Assembly: GCA_035048495.1 (NCBI GenBank)
Contig: CM068543.1
Coordinates: 33,357,096 to 33,421,095 of the forward strand
Reading direction: 5' to 3'
DNA from: Euptelea pleiosperma
Taxonomy: Eukaryota > Streptophyta > Magnoliopsida > Ranunculales > Eupteleaceae
Length of the DNA: 64,000 nucleotides
Part shown: positions 33,816-43,502 of the stretch, piece after piece
Numbering within the stretch: position 1 is the stretch's first letter
Layout: every line of letters starts with the position of its first letter
Notes under the pieces: generated by a model
The model's input: only the letters and a program-made list of their open reading frames with translations
The model's database searches: none
What the model was told of the DNA's origin: nothing
Program-made: the position numbers and the translations under genes

Positions 33816-34115
33816 CCTCCCTAGGTGGACTTACAAACCAAAAATCAGCCTAATTAGTGATTTCTAGGCGTTGGATTAGAGTTATTTTCATGGGTTGATT
33901 TTAACCGTGGAAGTTTGAGCATTATTGACCATTATTTGACGTACAAAGATCCAAAGGTTTGAAATCACTAATTAGGTTGATTTTTAGTTTGTAGGTTCAC
34001 CTAGGAATTGGCCAAACATCCATACGGTCAGAGTCCTCTAGGAGTGTGCCACATGGCTCATAATGCACCTTGTCATCACCCTCGATGACAGGATCATGTC
34101 ATCAAAGTTTAGTCT
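33816..34115. mobile_element. Foldback MITE, sixth copy, joined head to tail with the fifth
   Basis: It begins abruptly in the shared ccctaggtggacttacaaac, aaaaatcagcctaattagtg block and ends with aggagtgtgccacatggctc, then gatgacaggatcatgtcatc. The left terminus is missing, so the junction at about 33,815 probably reflects a deletion or insertion into the fifth copy. Confidence 0.55.
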
Positions 34116-35297
34116 TCCTATAGCAACTCCATCAGTTATCCATGTTGTTTAGCCATTTCAAATTAGGATTGGAATTGGCAGACCAGCTTTTTTGCACTAA
34201 TAACTAATGCTCTCCGGCGTCGATTCCGAGAATCCACTGGTGGTTATAAGTGCTGAGCTGGCATCCCCCGTCGTTGGATCCTTGGAATAATTGTCCGGAG
34301 AGGATTAATGTAAAAAGTTGAGTCCCCAACCCAGTCCTTCAAAGTACAGTGAAAAATCATATAAAGGCTCTCCACAAGTGTTCCCACCTGCTTAGCAATA
34401 TTTGGAGATTAGCTAAAAGCACTCCTCTCATCTTCAAATATGGAGATCTATTTCCTTAGCTATAAGACCTTTATCATTTTTACATTTCAAAAGTTCTATG
34501 TAACTTATATAAATAGTAATTTCATATTTTGAAGAAGGATGAAATAATACTTTAAATTAAATAGTACGCATACCATAGCTATTTCGCAAATGCGATTGGA
34601 GACGAGGAGTGGTTTGTTAGCCAAATATGAAAATAAGGAGTAATTTGTTAGCCGAACATGAAAATAGCCGGCAATGGATCGATTTGGGGATTGTGAGCTA
34701 ACATGCTATTACATTGGATCTGGATCGACGTCGATTATATCATCATCATCATCATTGCCTTGTTGGATTGATTCTCGATTGACTTTGCTTTGATCTGATA
34801 ATGACCGATGAAATACATTATATCAATGAAATGTATGTTTATAAAAGTCGTTTTTCATTTTTTTTTATGACCCAGGGACTCATTTTTTCACTTGTATTCT
34901 TGGGTGTATATTCCGAGAATCCAATAGTGGTTGATATAGCACTTAGTTGAAATCACTTTTTGCGAAAGCAAAAACACCGTTGGATTCTCGAATACACGGC
35001 GAAGACACGAGTGAAAGGACGAGTCAGAAAAGATGAGTCCTTGGAGCCTGAGCCTATTGTATAATGGGTAAGTGAAGCCTCTATAAGAGATGGTTGTTTT
35101 GAAATATGCAAAAAGTGAAATGGAAGGAATCAAATAGTTAAAAAGGGTGTTTTCGCGAAGGTAATTGAAACAGTGAAGCCTCAAGATTTCCTTTTAATTA
35201 TAGTCAAAGATTTGATTTTTTTTAAAAGAGAAAAAAAAGTAGAAGAGTAAGATGACACGACCGTAAATAGAATTGAATGGAGGAATATGATTCATAT
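34116..35297. repeat. Unassigned sequence with dispersed repeat copy 2
   Basis: Positions 34,778-35,130 match 30,763-31,390 without the foldback insertion. A related hairpin (gagaatccactggtggtta ... cgttggatc) is at 34,215-34,290. A short (ATC)n run lies at 34,741-34,755. No gene was seen. Confidence 0.5.
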
Positions 35298-35469
35298 GAG
35301 TAAAATTTCTGTCACAAGGGATTGCAAATCACACAATCACAAGCCAATGAGTTCTCGGCACGTACCCAAGTGCTTTTTGCTCATGTGCGTTTGCTTGAGG
35401 TGTACGTGTAGAGAACTCATTGGCTTGTGATTGTGTGATTTGCAATCTGTTGTGACAGAAGTTTTACTT
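35298..35469. mobile_element. Near-perfect hairpin MITE, 172 bp, 9-bp target duplication
   Basis: The left arm carries ttctgtcacaagggattgca, aatcacacaatcacaagcca, atgagttctc. The right arm is its complement with few mismatches, giving arms of about 60 bp and a loop of about 50 bp. It is flanked by gattcatat on both sides (35,289-35,297; 35,470-35,478). A 9-bp duplication points to a Mutator-like origin. Transcription would give a long stem-loop RNA. Confidence 0.85.
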
Positions 35470-35844
35470 GATTCATATAGTTGGGATAAGACTTATGATG
35501 ATGATAATGTCAAATCACCGCTATATATAAATGTCCCTTTCTTCAATATATGATTTTAATTATTATAATCTCTTCGATTATAAGATAATTTCTTTTGACG
35601 GCCTATGGAATAAAATGTCATTTGAGTTCTACTTTTCAATCTTTTCCGGTCTCCAAAACGTGTGAGACTAAAGAATCTCTTTTCTTTTGCCCTTTTAGAT
35701 CTCTATATAAGAATGGTGTCCAACTTATATTCTATATTTCATTCAACAACATCCGTTCAAATCCGACTGGATATGCCCGAGAATGAATGATAGATTTGTT
35801 GATCCTAAGTTCTAACCAAGAACAAATTATAGGTTTTTTTTTTA

Positions 35845-35965
35845 ACAGCAGCTCAGTTGATCAGGTCTCCCCGAAGATCGGGGTTCAAGTCCCGTTCTCT
35901 GGGGAGTTCTATTTATATAGGATTTTCTTGAGATTACAAGGAGACAAACCCCTCATGTGTAAATG
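35845..35965 (+). mobile_element. Possible tRNA-derived SINE
   Basis: cagctcagttgatcagg resembles the A box and ggggttcaagtccc the B box of a tRNA-type Pol III promoter, with suitable spacing. The sequence ends in an A-rich tail (taaaaaaaaag). No cloverleaf of a working tRNA could be drawn. Confidence 0.5.
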
Positions 35966-36104
35966 TAATATAAAAAAAAAGAGGTATTGCAAACTTAAAG
36001 GGGCATTTTTAAAAGAAAAATGGATAAAAAAAAACATGGCCGACGGCTCAAGGAACAACACATGGCTCTAGGAAGTGAGAACCGTAATAGTAGTATAGAT
36101 TTAC

Positions 36105-36366
36105 CAACGTTTAAAGGGGACCGTTATAACGGTATAACGGACTGAGGGCGTTACCGGTTTTTCCGTTATAACCAAAAAAAACGCTCAGGGGCAAAAACAG
36201 AAAAAATGGAAAATAACGGAAATAACAGAAAAAAAATGGCATTGAAATGAATTTTAGAATTTCAAAAATGGAAAAAAACAGAAAAAAAACGGAATATAAC
36301 GGAAAATAATGGGAAAAAACGAAAATAACGGTCATTTTTTTTCACAAAATTTTTCAGAAAATAACG
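36105..36366. mobile_element. hAT-type MITE (TATAACGG subfamily), right end missing
   Basis: It starts caacgtttaaaggggaccg, one base away from the family end CAAGGTTTAAA, and follows the family to ttttcagaaaataacggg at 36,366. There it is replaced by a different MITE. No right terminus and no target duplication. Confidence 0.7.
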
Positions 36367-36530
36367 GGTCAGCACACAATATAAGCCACGTGGCACACTC
36401 TTCGAGGGCGCTGATCGTATAGATGTTTGGCCAATCACTAGGTGGACCTACAAACCAAAAATTAGCCTGTATCTTTGCTCCCAAATAACGCTCAATAATG
36501 CTCAAAGGAGGGCAATTTCGTCATGTTTGA
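36367..36530. mobile_element. Partial foldback MITE (G-box arm)
   Basis: cacaatataagccacgtggc, acactcttcgagggcgctga and gatgtttggccaatcactagg match the left arm of the family at 30,000-34,000. The right arm is absent. The following 36,530-36,979 holds a (TGTC)n run at about 36,761-36,780 and nothing else recognised. Confidence 0.6.
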
Positions 36531-36979
36531 GCTCATTGTACAAAGGCCAGAGGGAGCTGTAAGTAAGAGTATGGATAATTATTATGAGCCCACTCTTTTT
36601 AAAAGCGCCGAGAAGCGATGGGTGCAAGGGCTAATTTCGTCACAATAAATCAGAGAATTGTCACTTTATGAGGAAAACGGGAAAAGTAAGGTTATTTTGC
36701 TAATTTAGTCGCTGGCCCAACAGTGTCAAAAGAGTCATTGTTGCCCCCTAAGAGATGAAGCCTGTCTGTCTGTCTGTCTCTCCTAACCATAGCTTCCATA
36801 CGTTTGAATTCAAATTTGATTAGCAGTGCAAACAGAAAAGGATGTATTCCGTGACGGAGCAGCCACCCACCGTTTCTTTGACATTTGTAGTTTGTACCCA
36901 TGTGGGTGGGCCCCACTTTTCTAAATTGAGACTTCAAATTTTCAATTATTGCGAGATGGTGTATTGTGAATGGTGCACT

Positions 36980-37547
36980 TAGGGCCGACAAACGGGTCGA
37001 TCCGATCCGGTTCAAAAAAATCAGGTTCAAAACAGCTTAGTTGTCTTCTCTTATCTTATCCTGCTTCATAAGATAAAGAGTGGTTGATATCAAATCCATC
37101 CATCTAATCTGGACGATAGATTTCAGCCACTCAATCCCCCTCATTCATTTGGTCACTCCCACTCATTCCGCGCCCAACAAATTGAAAATTTAAAATTCAA
37201 ATTTTGAATTTTAGCGCCGTTATTTTACATTATTTTCTGTTATTTTCTCATGTTTTGCCCATGTGCGTTACAATCGTTATTACAACGGTAACACCCCCAG
37301 TCCGTTATACCATTTTAGTGCCAATGGCACCCAATTTTTGCAAACGCTTTTGTCGGAGAGTGCCGTGGGCACGGGCCATTAACTATTATATACATATCGG
37401 ATCGAACCTAGAATCGATTTAATCATATCGGATTGGTTCTGAAATTGAATATTATTGATCTGATCGGTCCGGATTGATTTGATTTCTTATCGGATCGGTA
37501 CCAAATCAGTACCAATCTGACTTGAACCTAATCCATTGCCAGCCCTA
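36980..37547. mobile_element. hAT-type element, TAGGGC...GCCCTA, 568 bp
   Basis: It starts TAGGGCCGACAAACGGG, ends CCATTGCCAGCCCTA, and has a perfect 8-bp duplication ggtgcact (36,972-36,979; 37,548-37,555). Its ends carry ccgatccgg and atcggatcgg words as in 32,961-33,404. A reverse-oriented piece of the AACGG MITE family (about 37,185-37,330) is embedded in it. Confidence 0.9.
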
Positions 37548-37717
37548 GGTGCACTGAATCCCTCACACTGTGCAATAGGTCTGCAACTCGGGCCAGCTGA
37601 GTCGGATTTGTGGTCAACCAGAGCCAAACCTGATCTTCAAGATTGTTAGCCCAAGTTAACCCAACCCGAAATTGGGCCTAGAATTTCCAGTCCGACTACT
37701 CGATGCATGATATAAAC

Positions 37718-38139
37718 CATGGCTTTAAAAAGGGCCGTTTAAACGGTTTAAACGGCCGTTTAAACGGTAACACCCCAAGCCTGTTTCCGTTTAAACCCGT
37801 TTTATTGGTTTTGAAAAAAACGGCCGTTAAAATCGTTTAAACAGCCGTTTAATTTTGAAAAATTGTGAAAAAAAAGCCGTTAAAACCGTTTAATTTCAGT
37901 TAAATTTCATTTTTTTTTTTAATTTTCAAATTTCAAAATTTGAATTTCAGCGCCACTTTTTTCTGTTTTTTTCCGTTAAAATCCGTTAAAATCGTTAAAA
38001 CCGTTAAAATCCGTTTAATTCCGTTTTTTTCCATTTTGTGCCCCTGACCGTTTCAATCTATTTTAACAGCAGTTTAAACGGTTTAAACGGAAACACCCCC
38101 AGTCCGTTTAACTGTTAAAACGGCCTCCTTTAAACCTTG
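37718..38139. mobile_element. Complete hAT-type MITE (TTTAAACGG subfamily), 422 bp
   Basis: It starts CATGGCTTTAAAAAGG and ends CTCCTTTAAACCTTG, with a perfect 8-bp duplication atataaac (37,710-37,717; 38,140-38,147). The interior matches positions 1-334 closely. It differs from the TATAACGG subfamily mainly by TTTAAACGG in place of TATAACGG. Confidence 0.9.
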
Positions 38140-38529
38140 ATATAAACCTAAATCGAAGTCAACTCAAATTTAGAACCATATCATAACCGACCCATTTTAA
38201 ATTTGGAATAACATTAATGAAACAAAGCCACAAAGAAGTGTCCGGGGCGGGTTAGATATCGAGTTTGACCCGCTGAACCACTTGCTTGAAATTGGGACTA
38301 GGGCCCTTGTCATTTTCAATCAGCCCGGGTGCATCATTATTGTTAGCATGCTCGGTAGTGGTCACACACCCTCTTGTTTTTTTGTCTGATATTGAGAAAT
38401 CTTAGAAAGTGACTCGTTTCCCGTGGCATAGACTTCAATGCTCTTCATACTGTCACTTTCAGAACACGTCCTCCCCCCCATCCAACGTTATCCAGCCATG
38501 TGTGCCAAAGAACCTTAGATATGTTTAAG

Positions 38530-38840
38530 GGGGTATCCATATGTTCTCCCCTTTCGTCCCTCCAAAGCTTATGGTCCAGATGGTTTTCTGACACTTTTGA
38601 GACCTATGCCCACGAAGTGTTTGCATTTTGTCTGCTTTGGCTTAATGTTGGAGAGCATTGGGCATTCTCTAGATGTAGTCGTTGAATCGAACTGGGTTTC
38701 GGGCATTCTTGATCAAGTCTTCGACCGGCCGTCTTGTTACCCCGGAACAAACAAGATTTGTTAAAGGGTTGTCATTATCGTTGGTGAAATGGTCTAAAAG
38801 TTTGAAAAACAAAATCTTCTCGCCTCCTCGAGGACTAAAA
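38530..38840 (+). pseudogene. Degenerate LINE reverse transcriptase fragment
   Basis: In shifting frames it carries KAYGPDGF, FETYAHEVFAF, then RLVTPEQTRFVKGLSLS. These resemble the PGPDGF and SPxQxxFVKGRSI motifs of L1-type reverse transcriptases. Heavily frameshifted; no complete domain. Confidence 0.5.
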
Positions 38841-38995
38841 GACAATGAGATTCTCTACCACCTTTCCATTCATAAATCTGTTTTGATGCCCCATGCCATT
38901 TCTAGTCAGGACATAATTGCTCTAGAATGGTTCCAGCCATTTCGCACTTTTTTTTTTTTCGACATCTTTTTCTTTGCTCGTGGGGACGTAATGAG

Positions 38996-39145
38996 TGAGT
39001 AAAACTTCCATCACAGCGTTCTGACAGAGGCTCATGTCACAATGAAAATCACAGGCTACGTGGCACACTCTTATTGGACACTGACCGTATGGATGTTTGG
39101 CCATTGCCTCAGTGGACCTCTAAACTAAAAATCAGCCTGATAACG
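38996..39145. mobile_element. Partial foldback MITE (G-box family)
   Basis: It starts gagtaaaacttccatcacag, near the terminus of the 172-bp hairpin element, then ggctacgtggcacactctta, gaccgtatggatgtttggcc and aaaaatcagcctgat. The right half is missing. Confidence 0.6.
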
Positions 39146-39379
39146 TCACCTACTCAGTAGTCAGTATGCACATGGAGGAAGGGTGGGTATACCTCAAGGT
39201 AATACCCAGAGGGAATGATCAGCCATCAAAGTCTAGACCCCCTTTGGGGTATAGAAGGGGAGAGAGTATTGGACCTCTCTCTCGATCGAACACATGGGGT
39301 GTCCTAGATTGGTCAATGACTTCTACAGTTTTAACCTCCAGAGGGTAATGGAGTCGGTAAAAGACTCATCTAGTCCTTG

Positions 39380-39790
39380 TTTTATGAGCTCCAAATGTTG
39401 CATAATCAATTGGATGTCTATATTGTAGGAGAAATAGGTGACAAAGGTGATCACTCGCTTGAGCCACGTGTCGACATTGGTTGGGTCTATGGTCATAAGC
39501 CAGCTTAAAGATGTTTCAGTAAGGCTTCTTTGAAATATTTAGGTCTGATCCCACAGGCTATAAGTATCCGACATACATTTTGACATGGGCTTTGGGGCAG
39601 TCCGATCCATTATAACAATCCTTGTCGGGGAACTTAAAACCATAATGAACCCTGGCCTGGGTATTGGCAGATATTATCCCAATCAAAGGTGATCCCCTGG
39701 ATTTTCCTAATGGTGGTCTCTAATTCTTGGATCCTTTATTTTCCTAATGAACCCTAGCCTCTTGGCTCCTACAGAAAGTAGGTTTAGCAA
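39380..39790 (-). pseudogene. Ty3/gypsy (Tat-like) gag fragment
   Basis: The minus strand reads IQELETTIRKIQGITFDWD, then ISANTQARVHYGFKFPDKDC, YNGSDCPKAHVKMYVGYL and a stop. The KFPxF..Y.G..CPKxHLKMYCR pattern is the start of the gag domain of plant Tat/Athila-type elements. Later residues (NISKKPYWNIFKLAYDH) are degenerate. Confidence 0.6.
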
Positions 39791-40025
39791 TGCCAATGCA
39801 ATATGCAAATGAGTGCTTTATGAAGTGGTGTGTGCGAAGCTCCCAGATTTTATTTATTTTCTTGTACATGTAAAAAAGTAAGCTAACATATCCCGATTTC
39901 TAAATTCTCCTTTATTCAGATTAGATCCTCTAAAAATTAATCCCCAGTAGAGTCGTTATTATGAGAATAGTGAATCGGAAATGCATTGGATCAATTTCTA
40001 TTCTCTTTAGTGATCTATCTCCTTA

Positions 40026-40332
40026 GGCCGTGTTTGATTGCACGGAAAATTTTTCCAAGAAAATACATCTGGGATATGCCTTAAATGGCTGATTGATTGC
40101 AACTGAGAACATATATTTCAGTCATGTGAGAAAATAAAGGTGTATTTTCAGGTGGAAATGAATTCTCATCTATCTGGATGGGAAATGAATTCTAGGCTTA
40201 GTAAGAAAAATTATCCAGATTTGATTAGCTTGTTAAGGAAAATTATACTGATTTATACTGACTATCTAACAATGGATAGTTGTGTTTTCCTAAGGAAAAT
40301 GCAATTTTCCCACTTGGTAATCAAACACGGAC
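40026..40332. mobile_element. PIF/Harbinger-like (Tourist-type) MITE, 307 bp
   Basis: The ends GGCCGTGTTTGATTG and TAATCAAACACGGAC are inverted copies. The flanking trinucleotide TTA (40,023-40,025; 40,333-40,335) is duplicated. Terminal GGCC/GTGTTTG with TTA duplication is the Tourist/PIF pattern. Confidence 0.8.
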
Positions 40333-40412
40333 TTAGGATTTTGGAGACGCCACTCAGGCCTTAGGATTTTGGAGACGCCACTCAGGCCTTAGGATTTTGG
40401 AGACGCCACTCA
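40333..40412. repeat. 28-bp tandem repeat, three copies
   Basis: The unit ttaggattttggagacgcca + ctcaggcc starts at 40,333, 40,361 and 40,389. The first two copies are identical and the third diverges at its end. It begins exactly at the right target duplication of the MITE. Confidence 0.95.
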
Positions 40413-40750
40413 GAGTTTAAATTGGGAACCCGAGAATTAGAGAGTTTTCTTTTTTCAAAATCTAAACTACCATTTTTAGTGACTTGTCAACTTGGAAAAG
40501 GTTTCGGTCTACAAATCTAGGTCTGGGGGTCTAGTTACGGTACAGGAAAGTGTTACACCTATAACTGCCCAATTAAAACGGTTTCTACTAAAGGATTAGG
40601 AAATTGGGATAGTATCTCTAATCTCCCTCCCAATGGAAAATCTGAAGTACCTTTCTATTTTTTGAACATCCCCATTTAAAACCCTATTTTCTCTAATCTT
40701 TCCCCCTATTTATCTCCTTTGTTTTTACACAACCAAAACGCAAAATGAGG
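40413..40750. other. Possible retroelement leader
   Basis: gagacgccactcagagttta, aattgggaacccgag and tctgggggtctagttacgg, gtacaggaaagtgttacacc resemble non-coding leaders of some large plant gypsy elements. No primer site or LTR was found. Confidence 0.3.
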
Positions 40751-40755
40751 TTATG

Positions 40756-41140
40756 TACCGGCAAGATCTTACAATTCCGCTGGTTTGGTTCAAACGACAG
40801 GATCTTACTGGGGTGTTTAATTTGGTTTCGGTAGTTCAGTACCTTATTGTAAGTCTATTTTCTACTGTCTTGCCGTTTGAACCAAATCAGTTCGGGATGT
40901 ACAGGTTTGGTTCAAACGTCAGGATCTTACCAGAGTGCTTAATTTGGTTTCGGTAGTTCAGTACCATATTGTAAGTCCATTTTTTTGACTCTCTTACCAT
41001 TTGAACCAAATCAGTTCAGGATGTACTATTTTAGTTCAAACGACAAGATCTTATTGAGGTTCTTAATTTTATTTCGACAGGAGCTTACTAGGGTTCTTAA
41101 GATACATTCGGTAGTTTAGTACTGTATGGTAAATCCATAT
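40756..41140. repeat. Tandem repeat with 120-126 bp unit, about three copies
   Basis: tttggttcaaacg...ggatcttac recurs at 40,784, 40,904 and (as tttagttcaaacg) 41,030. Each unit also holds tttgaaccaaatcag, the inverse of tttggttcaaa, so units can fold. tttcggtagttcagtacc and ttgtaagtc also repeat. Confidence 0.85.
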
Positions 41141-42039
41141 ATTGGGAGCCTTTTACCGTTTCAACATGACATGGTAAATGATCGTAGAGATGAATTTAAC
41201 CCAACCCACTATATTAAAGAATTAATGTAGTGCTTGCTGTTGATCTATTCACAGAACCTTAAACAGGTTTGGAGTACTTTAGTAGGATAAAAATCAGTAA
41301 AAGATGATCTCAACCGTCCAATTTGCACAAATCTCTCATTTGAACATAAAGGTGGAAACCCGTCGAATGATGGATCCTGACTGCATGGCTTCATGTCTGC
41401 CAAAGTATATATGTTGACGTGGCACTCATAAATCAGTATCTCAAGAGTGAGGTGGGAACAATTGTTGTTGTTTCGCAGAAGCCAAATAGGTGACGAGATG
41501 AAAATATTTTTCTAGTTTTGGGAGTCCCTACCACCTCTTATCATCAAACACCACAATACAAAAATGTAACAGAAACAAAACAAAATGATTTCTTGTTCTC
41601 TCTGTTGCGTGAAGTCTTGCTTAAAAAAAAAAAACTGTCACTAGGAGAGATTCTTTTCCTTTTCTCACACTTAAAACCAACCGATTTTATCTCATGGTGA
41701 AGAGGGTAAAACCTAGGTTTACCCATTTTGTTTTTACTACAGGGGAGATTAGAGATTTCATCCACTGCCTACCCGTTCTCAGGGAAGGGAGATCCGCTCA
41801 ATAGCTTCGCCATGGACATGATTCCATGAGATTCTGTTCATCTATCCATTCAAATGGTTACAGCAACATCCATGTGGAATGATTGAACCTGTCACTGGTT
41901 CAAGTAAAAATTCACCAATCAGGATATTCTAACACGACTAATCATGACACAATATGACATGCCTACATTAACCACATGGAAATGAGTCTTTAGGCTGATT
42001 TTTGGGGACTGAAAACAGCAAAAAAATTTATGAGGTAGA
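41141..42039. other. Unassigned intergenic sequence
   Basis: No gene, terminal repeat or tandem array was recognised. Overlapping short frames on both strands near 41,520-41,765 are shadows of each other with no family resemblance. Confidence 0.4.
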
Positions 42040-42335
42040 ATCTTGATGAACAAGTAGCACACTTTTTATCTGGGATAACAGACCGCTTGGATGTTGGGCC
42101 CACTCTTCTACACACCAAAAATCAGCTTATTGATGATTTCTAACCATTGAATTTTGGTACCCAAAAAATGCTTGAATCCAACTGCTAGAATCACTTACTA
42201 AAAAGTGCTAACATATAATGGTAGATCTAACCAATCAAGATGATTTTTGTTGTGCATATCCATCCACTAAGGGATGGGTTAACATCCATGTAGTCAGTGG
42301 GCCCAAAAACAAAAATGTGCTACATGGCATTTTTA
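42040..42335. mobile_element. Foldback MITE copy
   Basis: ttggatgttgggcccactct, aaaaatcagcttattgatga and accattgaattttgg pair loosely with atctaaccaatcaagatgat, ccactaagggatgggttaac and agtcagtgggccc. It is a diverged member of the 24,500/2,745 type. Confidence 0.6.
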
Positions 42336-42856
42336 GAGGGGTTACTCATCGCCTTATTGAGATTTTACCTCGTCAAAATATTTTCCCTAAAATCCTCCAA
42401 ACAATTGTCACGCCAACCTATCCTAACTACCCTGTGTCAAAAAGCTGCATCTTCTCCCAAATAAAAGTTTCAAGCTAAAATGAGCTATAGACTAGAAAAG
42501 GTAACCAAACACCACATAGATGTCCCCGCATCACATCTATTACTGGGCTTCTCCTAATACACGGCAAAGTTGGTCATGAACTCAAAACAATGCCATGAAG
42601 CTTGACAAAAACAGATCCATATGATCAAGACTCAGCGTCTTGATTTCAATCAGTTCCTCACTTGCAGTTTTCTTTATAAATAAGCAAAATAGCAAACATA
42701 TCAAGGAGCATCTGGTAAAACAAATTCAGAACCACAATATCTGTACTTTTTTAACACTATAGGGTTCATGACTGCCAATGACGTGGATCTAGTTAGTAAG
42801 AAAAAAATTGAAGATGTACAACTTAGAACGGAAGATATAGGTCTAGATAAAATAGA

Positions 42857-43135
42857 ATGTCAAAACAGACCTCAAATGGTTGGGATAAGGTATTTTGGAT
42901 GATGGGTTCAATTAACCAAGAAACGACCAATTCTGTTCGGGATCAAGCCCATAGAAAGGGTTCGATCCCAGCTTATCCACCAAAATATCAGTTAAAAAAA
43001 TTCTTTATGGGCCCCGAGGCCATAAATCAACTGGTTGATGCAACCAAGGGGGTCACTGTTTCCATCTCAACTTACACACCAATTGAAGAAAAAGGAGAAC
43101 CGATGGGACTAGTCAATTTCAGAATTAGCAAATAA
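42857..43135 (+). other. Unrecognised 92-codon open frame
   Basis: The frame contains FMGPEAINQLVDATKGVTVS and GEPMGLVNFRISK, balanced in composition and more protein-like than most frames here. I do not recognise a family. The 5' part overlaps tRNA-like boxes (ctcaaatggttgggataagg; agggttcgatcccag), so it may be SINE-derived or chance. It lies downstream of the AAR2 stop codon on the opposite strand. Confidence 0.25.
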
Positions 43136-43502
43136 CTCCAGCTCAAAATTATAGCCAAAGGGAACCGAGAGAACGTACAAGAGACCTAAGAGATGGTATC
43201 TTTAATTCCTTTCAGCCCCATGTTCTGGTTCACAAAATCAGCTCATATACGAATGTTTGACACGAACTATCTACCGTGATAAATTTAGCGTATTTAACCA
43301 TAACCCAATTTAAATCATATTCGGCAGAATCTCAATTTACAGACACAGATATGGAGATGAATATTTTCAATCAAACCAAGAAAGCCATCAGTAGTGAATT
43401 TATCAACCACATTTTCCCCAATTTCTGAAAGTACATGATGAGATGTCATAGAAGTGCCTTGTCTGACCTTTCGATGAACGTACAGAGAGAATATGGAATT
43501 TG

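Noticed and set aside
35848..35920. Functional tRNA gene
   Set aside because: A and B box-like words exist, but no acceptor stem or anticodon loop can be drawn. A SINE head is more likely.
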